Positions 34,458 through 46,031 of a stretch of DNA of 64,000 nt are shown here, one piece after another (positions within the stretch are counted from its first letter, which is position 1; each line of letters opens with the position of its first letter). The DNA lies in NCBI GenBank assembly GCA_947311845.1, contig CAMZMU010000063.1, positions 119,356,186-119,420,185 of the forward strand. Direction: 5' to 3'. Below the pieces are notes generated by a model. It saw only the letters and a list, made by a program, of their open reading frames with translations. It was not told the DNA's origin and did no database searches. The DNA is from Poa pratensis (lineage: Eukaryota; Streptophyta; Magnoliopsida; Poales; Poaceae). Made by a program: the position numbers and the translations under genes.

Positions 34458-36091
34458 ATGGCCGACAATGACGAGGCCGGGGTTTCTCGAACAAGAGGCG
34501 AGGAACCGATAGAGGAAAATAGTATCATTCCGACGTTCATCGCAGAGGCGGTGACAAAGACGCTCACGTCGCTCTTTACTACCATATGTGAGTCTGTCAG
34601 GGTTTGGACTGAGGGAGGGAAAAAAGGGCCTCCCCCAGTGATCAGCTTCGGCTCCAGACAGTACTCAATACTGCCTCCGGAAGATACACCAGATACACCA
34701 GAGAAGAAGAAGAAGAAGCACAGGAAGAGAAGTAAGCCAGCTCCGAAGCCGAAACCTATCTTGGGGTATGAACCCATGATACCACCCCGTGCGGGTGGCT
34801 TGTCGTCCCGATTGCATGAAGCTGGTCAACCGATACTGCCTCCGGAGCTGCTCCACCTCGCAGATGGATGCATGGTCCCTTTGCAACATGCTATCTTGAA
34901 GCTAGAGGACAACCTTCTTAAAGACGAGAATCCAAACTACCCGGTGTTCACTGTCAAGGTGCCAAAGGACTTGGTTGACTTCGTCGATGAATCCCCCGCG
35001 GATCTGTTCTTCATATCGTGCGAGGACGTCTTCAACTTGTTTCACTATAAACGGCTGGACTATAACTTGGTCCGCCTATACGCGCTCAACCAGGCGATGA
35101 AGATCAGGAGAGAACAAACCCCTTACGTCAAGGTAGTGGATCCCTACTACATGCGGGACAGCCAGCTGGAGGAAGGATCAACGACACGGGCCAGGGCCAC
35201 AGAGTACCTCCAGAGAATCATGCTGAACATGAACACGAAGAACAGCCTTCTTGTGCCTTTCTTTTTCAAGTAAGTCCGCATCTAGTCGCCGCTGTCGTAT
35301 CTTATGCTTTCTTATAGATTTCTTCTGTTGTGTTGATCCTTTCCAATATTCCGTTTCAATTGTGTTGAGCAGTGACAAGTACTCAGTACTCATCGTCGTA
35401 AGCCCGAAGTGGTCAGTTGCCACATATTTTGACTCAGGGAATTTGGACGTGCCGAAAGACTACACTAGAATTAAGGGTGTTCTCGATGAGGCTCTCGAGG
35501 GCTACGTCCAAAACGGAGGTCCCTTCGAGAAGAAAGGGGAACGTGTAATGGACAACACACACAAGTTTCACCATGGGACTGGGTTCCATTGCCTCAAGCA
35601 AAAGTCTGGCAGCGTGGATGCCTTCTACGTCCTCTTTCACATGAAAGGGTTTGTCCGGGATGCAGTGATAACGAGGTTGCCATTTAGTCTCCAAGAATGG
35701 ACCAAATATGATGAGGATCTCACCGATGATGAGCTTAGAGAAGACTTCCATCGCATCCAGTTACAGCTATCGAAAATCATCCTGGAAGATGTCAAGACAG
35801 CAGGGGGGTCCTTACACAACGCCAGAGGTAGAATGTATTATAAAAGAAAACCTTGCCTCACTCGCAAGAAGTGCTTATTTCTTTTCTATATTAGATGAAT
35901 ACATCATACTCTAGTTATATCATTAACCAAATATATATCCCAATCGATTTTCAGGGTTGTCTAAGTGGGAGATCGAAGAACGCCTAGATATGCAGAATGA
36001 CACGAGGACGTGGATGATGAAAGACGGCTATAATCCGTTTCCGGAGCGGATCAGGAAGAAGGATCCATCATACGGGTGGTTCTCTATTTGA
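34458..36091 (+). CDS. CACTA second gene: Ulp1-like protein without catalytic residues
   Basis: Three exons (34458-35269, 35373-35827, 35955-36091) join in frame to 1,404 nt, 467 residues. The N-terminal half is hydrophilic with a basic KKKKKHRKRSKPAPKPKPK-like segment (residues about 84-100) that could be a nuclear signal. The C-terminal half resembles the Ulp1/C48 protease domain found in many plant CACTA second ORFs: LVPFFFNDKYSVLIVVSPKW, ATYFDS and KQKSGSVDAFYVLFHMKGF. The His normally before the W-x-L strand is replaced (KYSVLIVV), and the nucleophile position in SGSV-D-AFYV holds Asp, not Cys. Proteolysis is therefore unlikely. DNA binding or a structural role in transposition is possible but inferred. 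Unlike the transposase, this gene has no frameshift. Confidence 0.75.
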
Positions 36092-36387
36092 TCTTAGTTG
36101 TGTGAACTATTGTGTGACATTAAGACTTGTGTGACATTGTGTGAACTTTTGTACCAATTGTCACTATATATGTATGTATCTCGGGATATAAGTAATGCGA
36201 TGACATTGTAATGTGTTTGTTTTAATATACATGTGAAAATATATTTCTGTTTCTGTTATATCTGTGGAAATATGAAATATATATTTCTGTTTCTGTTATA
36301 TCTGTGTAAATATGAAATATACATGTATTCTGGTATTATACGGATATTTGTATTCTGGTATACGTACGGGTAGAATACTGCACAGGA

Positions 36388-36610
36388 ATTCTGTGGCGCA
36401 CCCAAAATATTTCTGTGGCGCACCCTATTCTGTGGCGCACGGTTAGGGGGTGCGCCACATAAAGTAATTCTGTGGCGCACCGGCCGGGGTGCGCCGACAA
36501 TTCTGTGGCGCACGGGGTGGTGCGCCACAGAATTTACAATTTAGTGGCGAGTATTCTGTGGCGCATCCCCCATGCGCCACAGAATAGCTTTAGGGGTGCG
36601 CTACAGAATG
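36388..36610. repeat. CACTA 3' subterminal repeat array
   Basis: Eight or more TTCTGTGGCGCA or inverse copies, some degraded (GCGCCACATAAAG, GCGCTACAGAAT), ending 17 bp before the terminus. Confidence 0.9.
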
Positions 36611-36789
36611 GCTTTTTCCTACTAGTGTTTAACCATGCCTAAAATGTCTTTTTTTTTCTTGTGTGAACTGTAGGGAGTATGATTTACTCATTCTGTGGTA
36701 TATACCAAACAGTTTAGTGTGTTTTGCTATGCTGTAGAGAGTCTCGAGAGAAACAAATATGGAAATAAGAGCAAATAAGAATTACATAA

Positions 36790-37040
36790 GACTAGCCATA
36801 GTGAGAGTATCATAGGTAGTATCATGCATGCCACGTTGTCAAAAAGATGACGTATCACTGCAGTTAATGAGGAGAGAGATGGTAGTGGTATCATAGGTAG
36901 ATACCGTAACATAACGGATTCCAAGACAAGATGTGTGTGCAACCTAATAAATACACTAGTATATGATACCACAAATATGTTACTACCCACTATGAAACTA
37001 GTAACATAGACTAGTATCATATTCTCCACTATGGCTAGTC
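36790..37040. mobile_element. Tourist-type MITE (251 bp) upstream of the SABATH gene
   Basis: Terminal inverted repeats GACTAGCCATAGTG and CACTATGGCTAGTC are flanked by TAA (36787-36789 and 37041-37043), the PIF/Harbinger target signature. It lies about 350 bp upstream of the SABATH start codon. Confidence 0.8.
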
Positions 37041-37280
37041 TAAGCACATCACCCATTACACAATTTCTTATATCGAAGCTTGTAGAACAGTTATCTAGTC
37101 GTCCGCGCACGGGTGGCTAGCGGCGATTACATATGTACTCCTACACTGATTTCGTCTTCCTTGGAACATGGGTTTGACTCATTGTGTGGCACAGGCTGCT
37201 TGGCTCTATTTCCGCATGCGCCGGCCCCTAGATGGAGACTCTGAGAGAACTTTCCTCGGGAATGTTCTCCTCTCTATAGC

Positions 37281-37288
37281 TATAAATA
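37281..37288 (+). promoter_or_regulatory. TATA box of the SABATH gene
   Basis: TATAAATA preceded by CTCTCTATAGC, 98 bp upstream of the ATG at 37386. Spacing fits a plant core promoter with a short leader. Confidence 0.7.
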
Positions 37289-37385
37289 CAGTAGTTCTTT
37301 ACAAAGGCGAGTACCCCACTGAACAGTTCTTACTAATAGTAGTACATCACAAGTTACATAACAAAATATTTGTTCGATCGTAGCC

Positions 37386-38809
37386 ATGAACATGGAGCGT
37401 GACTTCCACATGGTGGCTAAAGGGGCAGGAGAGACTAGCTACGTCAACACCTCAAAGCTACAGGTTCGTAACAATATTTAAAAAATCAACATGCACTACT
37501 TTTTAAAGATTTACACTTGTCGTTCAGCTATATAATCATGGTTTCCGTTTTGTGCTAGCGAAAAGCTCTGCTTGAGACCGGGGCGACGCTTGAGAAGGCC
37601 GTTAGAGAAGTGTACATGGATCTCCTCCCTCCAACGATGACGGTTGTTGATTTAGGGTGTTCTTCTGGTCAAAACACGCTCGTCTTTGTCTCCAAAGTGA
37701 TCACGGTGCTAGGTCGTGAGAGTAGCACAAAATCAGCTGGTTGCGATCCCGTGGAGCTCCAGTTCTTTCTCAGTGATCTACCAGGCAACGACTTCAACCT
37801 CGTCTTCCGTTCACTTGAAGGGTTCAGGGAGTCGATAGCAGCAGAACACAGAGATGAGGAAGAAAATACACCACCTTTCTATATCGCCGGGCTACCAGGC
37901 TCCTACTACGCCAGGCTTTTCCCTCGACAGAGCTGCCACCTCTTTCACTCCTCATATTGCCTCCATTGGCGCTCTCGGGTACAGAAATTTACAAGAGACG
38001 ACAAAATTCGTGTATATATATTCATGCATGTCTTGCTTCATCTTTAGTTACCAATGTTTTGAAAAATTCAGGTTCCTTCTGGATTGGAGGGTGAGGGCAA
38101 AGAATACCGAAACGCAGGAAACATTTATATCGCCCCGACTTCGCCACCGGGTGTTGTGGAACTGTACCGGCAGCAATTTCAGACGGATATGCTATTGTTC
38201 CTCAAGCTGCGGTATGAAGAGCTAGTGCTTGGTGGGCAAATGGTGCTGACGTTTCTTGGGAGGAAATATGAGGATGTATACAACAACGGATGTCAGAACC
38301 ATCCTTTGGGTTTACTTGCACGATCTCTGCAATCTCTCGTGGAAAAAGTGCGTAAGCCATCGTTGAATTTACCACAATTATACATCACACGACTTATTTT
38401 TTTTAGTTCCGGCCTCTGGCTAAATTGTTTGTTATTGGTACCATAATAGGGTCTGGTGGAGAAGGAAAAGCTCGACTCCTTCAACCTTCCCGCATACACG
38501 CCATCGGTCAGTGAAGTGAAGGCGGTAGTCGCGCAAAGCGGGGTGTTCGACATCAATCACATCAAAACGTTCGAGAGCAACTGGGATCCTCATGATGACT
38601 CGGAAGGGGATGAGGTACATAATAGTTTCAAGGGCGGAATGAACGTGTCCAAGAGCTTGAGGGCGGTGCTCAGTCCGCTCCTTGCAAGCCATTTTGGTGA
38701 ATCCTTGATGGACGAGCTATTCCATGAATTTGCGTGTATTGTAGCACAACACCTTGAGAAGGAAAAGGGCAAGTACCTTCTCATTGACGTGTCCTTGAAA
38801 AGAACATGA
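37386..38809 (+). CDS. SABATH-family carboxyl methyltransferase
   Basis: Four exons (37386-37463, 37559-37978, 38072-38347, 38450-38809) join to 1,134 nt, 377 residues, the normal family length. Family landmarks in order: GAGETSYVNTSKLQ near the N-terminus, SAM-binding VVDLGCSSGQNTL (residues about 55-67), LSDLPGNDFN, YIAGLPGSYYARLFP, HLFHSSYCLHWRSR, GGQMVLTFLGR and a C-terminal alpha-helical cap ending SLKRT. These enzymes transfer a methyl group from SAM to carboxyl groups (salicylate, benzoate, anthranilate, jasmonate, IAA or gibberellins) or to nitrogen in xanthines. Substrate cannot be assigned from sequence alone. The aromatic pocket is Trp-containing (CLHW), as in benzoate/salicylate-type members. 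No disrupting mutation is visible. The only unusual point is the GTACAG donor after exon 2, which is acceptable. Confidence 0.93.
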
Positions 38810-41800
38810 GACAAACATGCATGTATATACATGATCTCGTGGAATCGAAGGTCATGTGCTTTTGTGATGCCTATGGGGATGTTACACGCATTACCGTACA
38901 CCTTTGTTAATGATTACCATGTTTGTTTCAATATAACTAGCGGGGTGGCCCGCGCATTTGCGCGGCTAGACTATCCACTTAATATTTTGGTGCAGCATTT
39001 TTTAATTTTAGAAAAACTATATCTGATATTTTTATATAAATTTAATACTTTAAGAATGGTAACCTTTATGGTATCCGTGCATTTGCGATGTTGGACCAAA
39101 ACAAATGAGTTATCTTTCTGTTAAAGGAGATGCATTACATGTAGCTTCCAGCAGTACCTTAAATCACTGGATGCATCAGCCAGTCTTTTTGCAACTTCTG
39201 CATTCTTCATGACATTGTAATCACGCACATTAAAGATTTTCATGCTTTCAATATTTAAATGCAGGTAGTGTGCGGAAAATATATCTAGCTCCCACGATAA
39301 TCAGAAGAAGTATAAAAAGATAACACCGACTGGGCATCAACATCCCATATGTTTTCCAAGAGGATGTTAAACTTCCTATATCCGTTTAACACAATCAGTT
39401 TTACAAAATCTATGGAAAGTGTGTGGAAGAAATATGTTATATCTAGTAAACACCAAAAAAATTGTTCTTAAGTCAATAAATTCTGTGAAATCCAGATGCC
39501 TAGAAACACACATCATATCAAAATTAGATAACATGCTTTGACCTGTACGATTCTCGCCTCTAAATTTCCAGGAGATATGACCACATAAATGTAAGTAAGT
39601 ATACAAAAAGTACATTTCAGGAGCTGTAAATCCCAAAACAAAGTTGTAATAAGTACATCTGAAGGGTTATAATTTTTTATTCCAACGGTGAAGAGTGCAT
39701 ACACCGCAGGTGCATTGGAGCAGACATTCAGTTACAAAAAAGCTATAAAAAATACACCGCGGGTGCATTGGAGCAGACAGTCTGTTACAAAAAAGCTAAT
39801 TATTTGGCATGAGCTCTTCTACGTACCTGATGAGAGGAAGAACATCACCACAGTGGCTACAGATTTTAAACTCGATTCGATGCATATATTTTGTTTGCAA
39901 GAACAGAAAAACGAAGCATAACCATGCAACAACACCGGGGTATCGGTTTTGGACTCTAGGCACATATATAAAAGAATTCCTGTACTTCTTTGGAACCATC
40001 TATTAGTGCACATTCTGTCCTCAATAACAAAGAGCAACGGTTTAAAGAACCTGAACAACAGTAAGCATCATATAGTATATGCGCGAAATTCAGCTGTTAG
40101 CTGCTAGATTTCACTTTTGATAGTTTAAATTTTGCATATGAAAAAGAAATTGAGTGACATATTTATTTTTCTTTACCTCCTATTCAACCATGCTGCGTTT
40201 GTAGTTTTCAGACGCCACGGCGAGCCCAGGTGCTTCTCTCGTCTATACTGTAAATTCATTACTTCTCTTCCATATGATAAATCTACAACGTCTTGCAGTT
40301 GCATGTACTTCTTCATATTCCTTGATCGGTCTTACTGATGCACCATGCAAACTTCATGTTGGAAGAGAAGACCGTACCTGTTTAAATCGACTTGATGAAT
40401 GGATCAATCCGCGAGAAAACTAATTCAGGAGTACTGAGTGGACCTAAAACTTCTGAGTGCGATCGGAAAATCGGATACCTTGGTGTCATGGCGACTCGCC
40501 AAAATTACTGCCGTGCTGCTGTGTTTGCGGGCATAGCCCGGGTTGCCATCCATCGTTACCACCTCCAGATCCACCAACACGCCGCTTCTTGTCGGGTTGA
40601 CATGAGACTTGTCGTAGACCTAGTTATCCAGAATTTTGTGTGCTAGGCACTTCGTCGGCGTTAGATCCACAAAAGGTCTTACGGTCTGTCATCTCAGGCT
40701 TGTTGTGGATTTTCTTTTATGACATATGTAAGGGACACTTTTATATTCAAATCGATCATGTTGTTGCATGCTACTTACCATATTTTTCTTTGTGTGGATT
40801 GAATACCACCACAAATAGAACAAATTAGTACACGCTAATATAGTCTCAACGTTCAGTTCATCGTCTTCTTGACGCAGCCTATGTTCATGACCACGTCTTA
40901 GATTCGTGAGCGCCATTGCAGCGTGTTGACCGCCTAGGCCCTGGGTTGTTTTTAAACCCTACAGAATCAGTGCATGTATGGATGACTAATCAAGATATGA
41001 CTTAACTATTGACATGATGGATATACGCTGTTTACTGTACCTGGGAAGATGATGCCGCCCGGACTCGATGGCAATGCGCATGTAGCCATGACCTCACTCT
41101 CGCCGTGAGTTGCTTATGTTCTTATGCATCCATTTGTTTGCATCAGGCGCATGCTCTTTCTGCAAATAATCTTTGAAGTGTGCTGGATGCCGGTAGGCAA
41201 AATCCATGGAGTCAATACTCACGTGGAGCCTGATCAACTCCTAGTATAACGTTCCAATGAACAATCAAAGACAACAATAAAGAGTACAGTTTGCGCTGCT
41301 CGAGGTAATACCGTAGATGAAATCTGATGACTCTGTCTGCTAATTTCTTGCATAAGTACTTTGAAAAGCTGAATTTCTTCGCGGACACGAAATCCTCCGG
41401 CATCATTGACATCGCTGACATCTCTAGCTCCTGCATCATGGCTGGTGGCCGGCGGCATAGCAGTTTAGAATCAGCTTGAGATATATCGGTCTGAAAACCC
41501 TTGATGTCCAGCTGTGAGCGGCCATCCGGCGTCTCGGCAAGAACAGCGGCCGGCTGCCGGAAACGGCGGCGGCTGGATCGGTGATGCCATGGGCGCCGAT
41601 CCTGTTGGCCTCGGTGTGCGTCGCTTTCGACATCGATGGATGAGTACTGAAAGCCATGCGCGCAGACCAATCAGCCGTGTTTTTCCTGTTCTTGCATGTG
41701 GGCGTGCTGCATGGATTTATGTGGGAGAGAGATGAATTGTAATCAGGATTGGTTCTTTGTTTTTTCACATATTAAATTCATGGTACAACATCCGAGAGTT

Positions 41801-42771
41801 TGTGTTAGATTTACCTCTCGTATTTCAGTTGGACCAGAACTCTTATACGTGAGTTCCTTTTTTTTTTTTGAAGGTCGTGAGTTTCTTTTTGCGGGCAGCG
41901 ATCTCACGTGAATCATATTACTTTAAATCTGGGACGTCCTTTTTCGGTTTCTTATCCTAACCGTTCATTGCCTTGTGTTTTAATTATATAATAGATGCTT
42001 GTTTGCTTGTTGTATACAAAGGCTTTTCAATTCAGCCTTCAAGTAAGAGACCCCCCAACTAAGATCTTGTTGTTGGACACTAGTATTACAACGAAACAAA
42101 GCGGTCGTACATAAACATTGGTCCAAATTTCATAATGTTTCAAAGTTTGTATTGTGATAGCCATGACAAAAACTGGAAATCTAATGTGTGTGTTACGGAA
42201 AAAATTTACAAGGACATCAAAGCAGCACCGTTTTGCCCTCTTATGTTCGAGGATGATGCTTCGCTATTCCTCATAGGCATAAATGGCATGATATAGGAAC
42301 ATTCTGTAGTTTCAGAGCAGCATGTTAACCGTAGGAACTACCCTGAGAAGAGATCAAGAATTGAAACTTGGATGTGCCGAAAGAAGTGTTTATCGATCTT
42401 TGCTTAGGTACGCATACATACATATGTTAGACGGACAATCTACCGATGTAGTTTTCGAACCGTACCAACATGGGGGAAGTGTTCATCAAGTCGGTGTCAC
42501 AGACAATACCAACATATACCAAAGTTTGTTTTAACCTCCCACATTGTATATGTCTATGTGGTGTTCTCATGGTATTTGGAAGTTTGTCGTGGGATAAATA
42601 ACAACATCAAAGTATATGCAAGACGTCAGACTAAAAAATATTGAGATTTTATACCTATACCTCCTTTACTAAGCATACCATTTAAGATCGAGTTGTCTTA
42701 GCTGGCAAGTTTTCAAAGCGCCATTCACTCATCCAAAATTTGGAGAGCAATCACTAATAGTGGAGATATTC
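38810..42771. other. Intergenic, 4 kb, few recognisable features
   Basis: No complete gene found. About 38935-38975 has a small GC palindrome (GCCCGCGCATTTGCGCGGC) typical of a dispersed grass repeat. A short tandem duplication (ACACCGC plus GGTGCATTGGAGCAGACA) is at about 39703-39780. The rest is AT-rich with no coding signature. Confidence 0.45.
39158..39264 (-). pseudogene. Exon-like fragment of an unidentified gene
   Basis: On the minus strand a 107-nt open stretch reads MKIFNVRDYNVMKNAEVAKR and LADASSDLR and ends at a donor-like AAG|GTACTG. Composition looks coding, but no flanking exons or family were recognised. It could be a captured or decayed exon, or chance. Confidence 0.25.
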
Positions 42772-42982
42772 TAAGAGCATCTCCAAGCGGAGCCCTCAAA
42801 TTCGGCCCCCAAACTGTCTGTGGACGCGTCCGGACGCATCCGCGGACAGTGACCGGACAGCCCCTAAAAAAAAGCTTCTACAGCCACATACCTCAAACAT
42901 GGATAGCAAAATACTACAAAAGCATGCAACGTGCACAAATTGCTACTACATGCACTAGATGCCGCCGGATAGCTATCCTATT

Positions 42983-43564
42983 CTACTCGTCGTCGGATAG
43001 GACGATGACCGTTGCCGCTGCGCCGCTGCCGGAGGCGCCCTGTGCCGCACCGGGTGGAGGAGCCGGAGAAGACTCCTGCTGGTCGGAGTCAGAGAAGAAG
43101 CAGACAGATCCGGACGGTTCTGGCTCGTAGAGGCGGCCTTCACGAATCGCCGCCTCCGCTTTCATCTGCTTGTCGATGAACCCGAGCCTGTTCGTCATCT
43201 GACCGATGAGGATTCAGTCAGCCGCCTCGGCCTTGATCTGCTCCTCGGCCGCACGGTGCTCTGCCTTGACCTTTGCGTGCTCCTCCGCACGTATCCTTGC
43301 CTTCTCCGCCTCCTCCGCACGTATCGTTGCCTGCTCCGCCTCCGCTTGAGCTCTCCATTGTTCCGCCGCCACCTCCGACTGCGCGCGATGTGTTTCGTCC
43401 ATCTGCCGGATGAACTCCAAACCCGTCATTTCGACGATGTTGGAGTCCTCCGCCGCCTCCACTTATTCGGGCGCATGCGATTCTGCCGCCTCCATTTCGC
43501 GGTGGATTTGCGCCCACCTCTCCAGCGTGAGCTTGGCGCAGGTGGTGGGAAGGCGGCGAGGCAT
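42983..43564 (-). pseudogene. Passenger ORF of the second Harbinger-like element, two stop codons
   Basis: A single frame from ATG 43564 (MPRRLPTTCAKLTLERWAQI) to a stop at 42983 contains two internal stops, TAA at 43463-43465 and TGA near 43214. Between them is an Ala/Glu/Arg-rich coiled-coil stretch (AEEAEKARIRAEEHAKVKAE). The C-terminus is acidic (VIVLSDDE). About 193 residues would be encoded without the stops. No enzymatic domain is recognised. The acidic tail and coiled coil suggest an interaction protein, but that is speculation. Confidence 0.6.
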
Positions 43565-43897
43565 GGTGATGGAGGTGGAGGATGGGGCTCGGTAGTGCTG
43601 GATGTGGAGGAGAAGAGGGCGGCGGCTAGAAGAGAGCGGCGGCAGATGAGTGAGTGTGAGAGTGTAAGGGCTAGGGTTTGCTCCGGCACCTCCACTTATA
43701 GTCGGAGGTGACCGGTGCGCCATGAATGCCGGCCGGTGCGCCATGAATGCCGACGCCGGTCAAGCTATCTAAACCGCGTGGGAGGGCGGTCAAAGCATGG
43801 GTCTGCCCTGTCAGCAACCACGGGGCGGACGAGTCTGGGCGCGTCCGGCCGGCCCCAAACCTGCCCCAGATATGGGCTGGGTTTGGGGTGTGCCGGA

Positions 43898-45482
43898 TGA
43901 TACGTCTCAAACGTATCTATAATTTTTGATGTTCCATGCTTGTTTTATACCAATTGCTACATGTTTTGCATCTACTTTATGTCACTTTTATACATTTTTT
44001 GGGACTAACCTATTAACAAGATGCCGAAGTGCCAGTTCCTGTTTTCTGCTGTTTTTGTATTCCAGAAAAGCTAGTCTGGAAATATTCTCGGAATTGGACG
44101 AAACTTCACGGGGGATGCTATTTTGCCAGAACACACCAGATGGAGCAAAGGAGCAACAGAGGAGGGCCACCAGGGCACCACACGCCACCAGGGCATGGGC
44201 CCCACCTCTGCCGCGCCATGGGGTGGTGTGGGCCCCACGGGTGCCTCCAGCCGCCGCCCTTTCGCCTACTTATTCCCCCCGACGCGAAAACCCTAGGTGC
44301 CTGAGCCAATATCCTCGAAAAGTTCCAAAGACGCCGCCGCCGTCAACCCTAGCTCGGAGGGTCCAGAACCTCTTCCCGTCACCCTGCCGGAGAGGGGAAT
44401 CGTCACCGGAGGCTTCTACATCGCCATGCCTGCCTCCGGAGTGATGCGTGAGTAGTTCATCCTTGGACTACGGGTCCATAGCAGTAGCTAGATGGTTGTC
44501 TCTCCAATTTGTGCCATCATGTTTAGATCTTGTGAGCTGCCCTATATGATCAAGATCATATTATTGTAATGCTACATGTTGTGTTTGCTGGGATCCGATG
44601 AATATTGAATACTATGTCAAGTTGATTATCAATCTATGCCCTATGTTATTTAAGATCTTGCATGCTTTCTGTTACTCTTAGGTGTTTTGGCCAAGTAGAT
44701 GCTTGTAACTCCAAGAGAGAGTATTTATGATAGATAGTGGGTTCATGCCTCCATTTAATCTGGGACAGTGACAGAAAGTTCTAAGGTTGTGGATGTGCTG
44801 TTGCCACTAGGGGTAACCTAACGATGCTATGTCCAAGGGCATATGTGTTTGTTTACATTACACACTTTATTTAATGCAATTATCCGTTGCTTGCAACTTA
44901 ATACCAACGGGGACTCAGATGACAACCCGGCGGTGGATTATTAGTCATAGACGCAGTTGGATAACGGTTTATGTATTATGTCGTAATACCCAATTAAATA
45001 CCATAGTAATCATCATGTCATATATATGCATTGTCATGCGCTCACTATTTGTCAATTGCCCAGCTGTAATTTGTTCACCCAACATGTTAGTTATCTTTTA
45101 TGGAGAGACACCACTAGTGAACTGTGGACCCCGGTCCATTCTTTTAAACTGATTAAACGACCACAAACTGCAAACTGTTCCTTTTTCATTCTCTGCAATT
45201 AAACATCATTTTCCACACGATACGTTTAATCCTTTGTTTTCAGCAAGCCGGTGAGATTGACAACCTCACTGTTTCGTTGGGGCAAAGTACTTTGATTGTG
45301 TTGTGTGCAGATTCCACGTTGGTGATCGTGTTGCGCCGTGCGAGCCGCCAACAACCTTCTGAAGAGTTGCTGCTCCTACTGGTTCGATAAACCTTGGTTT
45401 CATACTGAGTGAAACTTGCCGCTGAACTGCATCATACCTTCCTCTTGAGGTCTCCCAACGAACGTGTGATTCACGTACATCA
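43898..45482. mobile_element. Solo LTR (1,585 bp) nested in the Harbinger-like element
   Basis: Starts TGATACGTCTCAAACGTATC and ends CACGTACATCA, with a perfect 5-bp target duplication CCGGA (43893-43897, 45483-45487). No internal coding region or second LTR is present, so it is best read as a solo LTR left by recombination. A GC-rich block with ACCCTAGG-type leader lies near 44285. Orientation was not determined. Confidence 0.8.
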
Positions 45483-45607
45483 CCGGACCACCCAGTCATT
45501 TGGGCTGGGAATGGGGGGTGCGGTTGGGTGACGGTTTTTGGCCCAAACGGTGTCCGGGCGGACCACCCGGACGTTTGGGCGGCCTTTGCCGGTTGGAGAT
45601 GCTCTAA

Positions 45608-46031
45608 GTCAAGATACAATCATTCTTTTTACAATGTTTCATGTACTAATCTTGCATGACTATTGGATTTCCAGCGATCTACTAACAAAATTTTGGGATA
45701 AATTTACACGAATGGTATGCTTCAAAAACAAAAGCAGGGTATTATAGAGAAAAGATCAAGAATTGCTGTTTTTTTGTTTTGTTTGAGAAGGGAAGTTGCT
45801 GGCTGTGAAAGCTAAACAGGCCTTGGGTGTTGCGCTAATTGACTTGAAGAACAGCCCAGTAGTAGGTGGCCCATCTCCATCCAGCGAATCTCGAGATTGA
45901 CGACCGGCCCGCTATTGAGCAGAAGAACGTTTTGCAGGCGGAGAGCAGCGAGCTACCTATCATCTCACCATCACCACCAAGCGGAGGAGGACGGCGAGCA
46001 AGAGAGGGCGGCGAAGCGGGTTTCTGAGGAG
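45608..46031 (+). promoter_or_regulatory. NDUFA6 upstream region
   Basis: Contains CAGCCCAGTAGTAGGTGGCCCATC at about 45853-45876 (split GCCCA and GGCCCAT elements), a type common upstream of nuclear genes for mitochondrial proteins. An upstream in-frame ATG (45897) lies in the likely leader. Confidence 0.4.

Larger units (their letters stand above)
28130..36627 (+). mobile_element. Complete CACTA (En/Spm-like) DNA transposon, 8,498 bp
   Basis: The termini are CACTAGTAGGAAAAAGCTTTT at 28130 and the complementary GGCTTTTTCCTACTAGTG ending at 36627. They are flanked by the 3-bp target duplication TTT (28127-28129, 36628-36630). Both ends carry dense subterminal ATTCTGTGGCGCA motifs in direct and inverted orientation, the hallmark of transposase binding in this superfamily. 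Internally there is a frameshifted TNPD-type transposase followed by an intact spliced second gene on the same strand. A third motif cluster lies between the two genes. The termini look intact, so the element might be moved by transposase supplied in trans. Confidence 0.95.
42775..45604. mobile_element. Second Harbinger-like element, interrupted by a solo LTR
   Basis: The termini GAGCATCTCCAAGCGG (42775) and its near-complement CCGGTTGGAGATGCTC (ending 45604) are flanked by TAA on both sides (42772-42774, 45605-45607). Removing the nested LTR leaves about 1.24 kb. The interior has GTCCGGACGC-type GC boxes near both ends and a minus-strand passenger ORF. No transposase was seen. Confidence 0.85.

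Noticed and set aside
41212..41768. Minus-strand ORFs of 110-152 aa near 41.2-41.8 kb
   Set aside because: No conserved motif, overlapping frames with similar length and no splice or promoter context.
45897..46031. In-frame upstream ATG for NDUFA6
   Set aside because: Conserved homology starts at MAFI (46032); the upstream residues look like translated leader.
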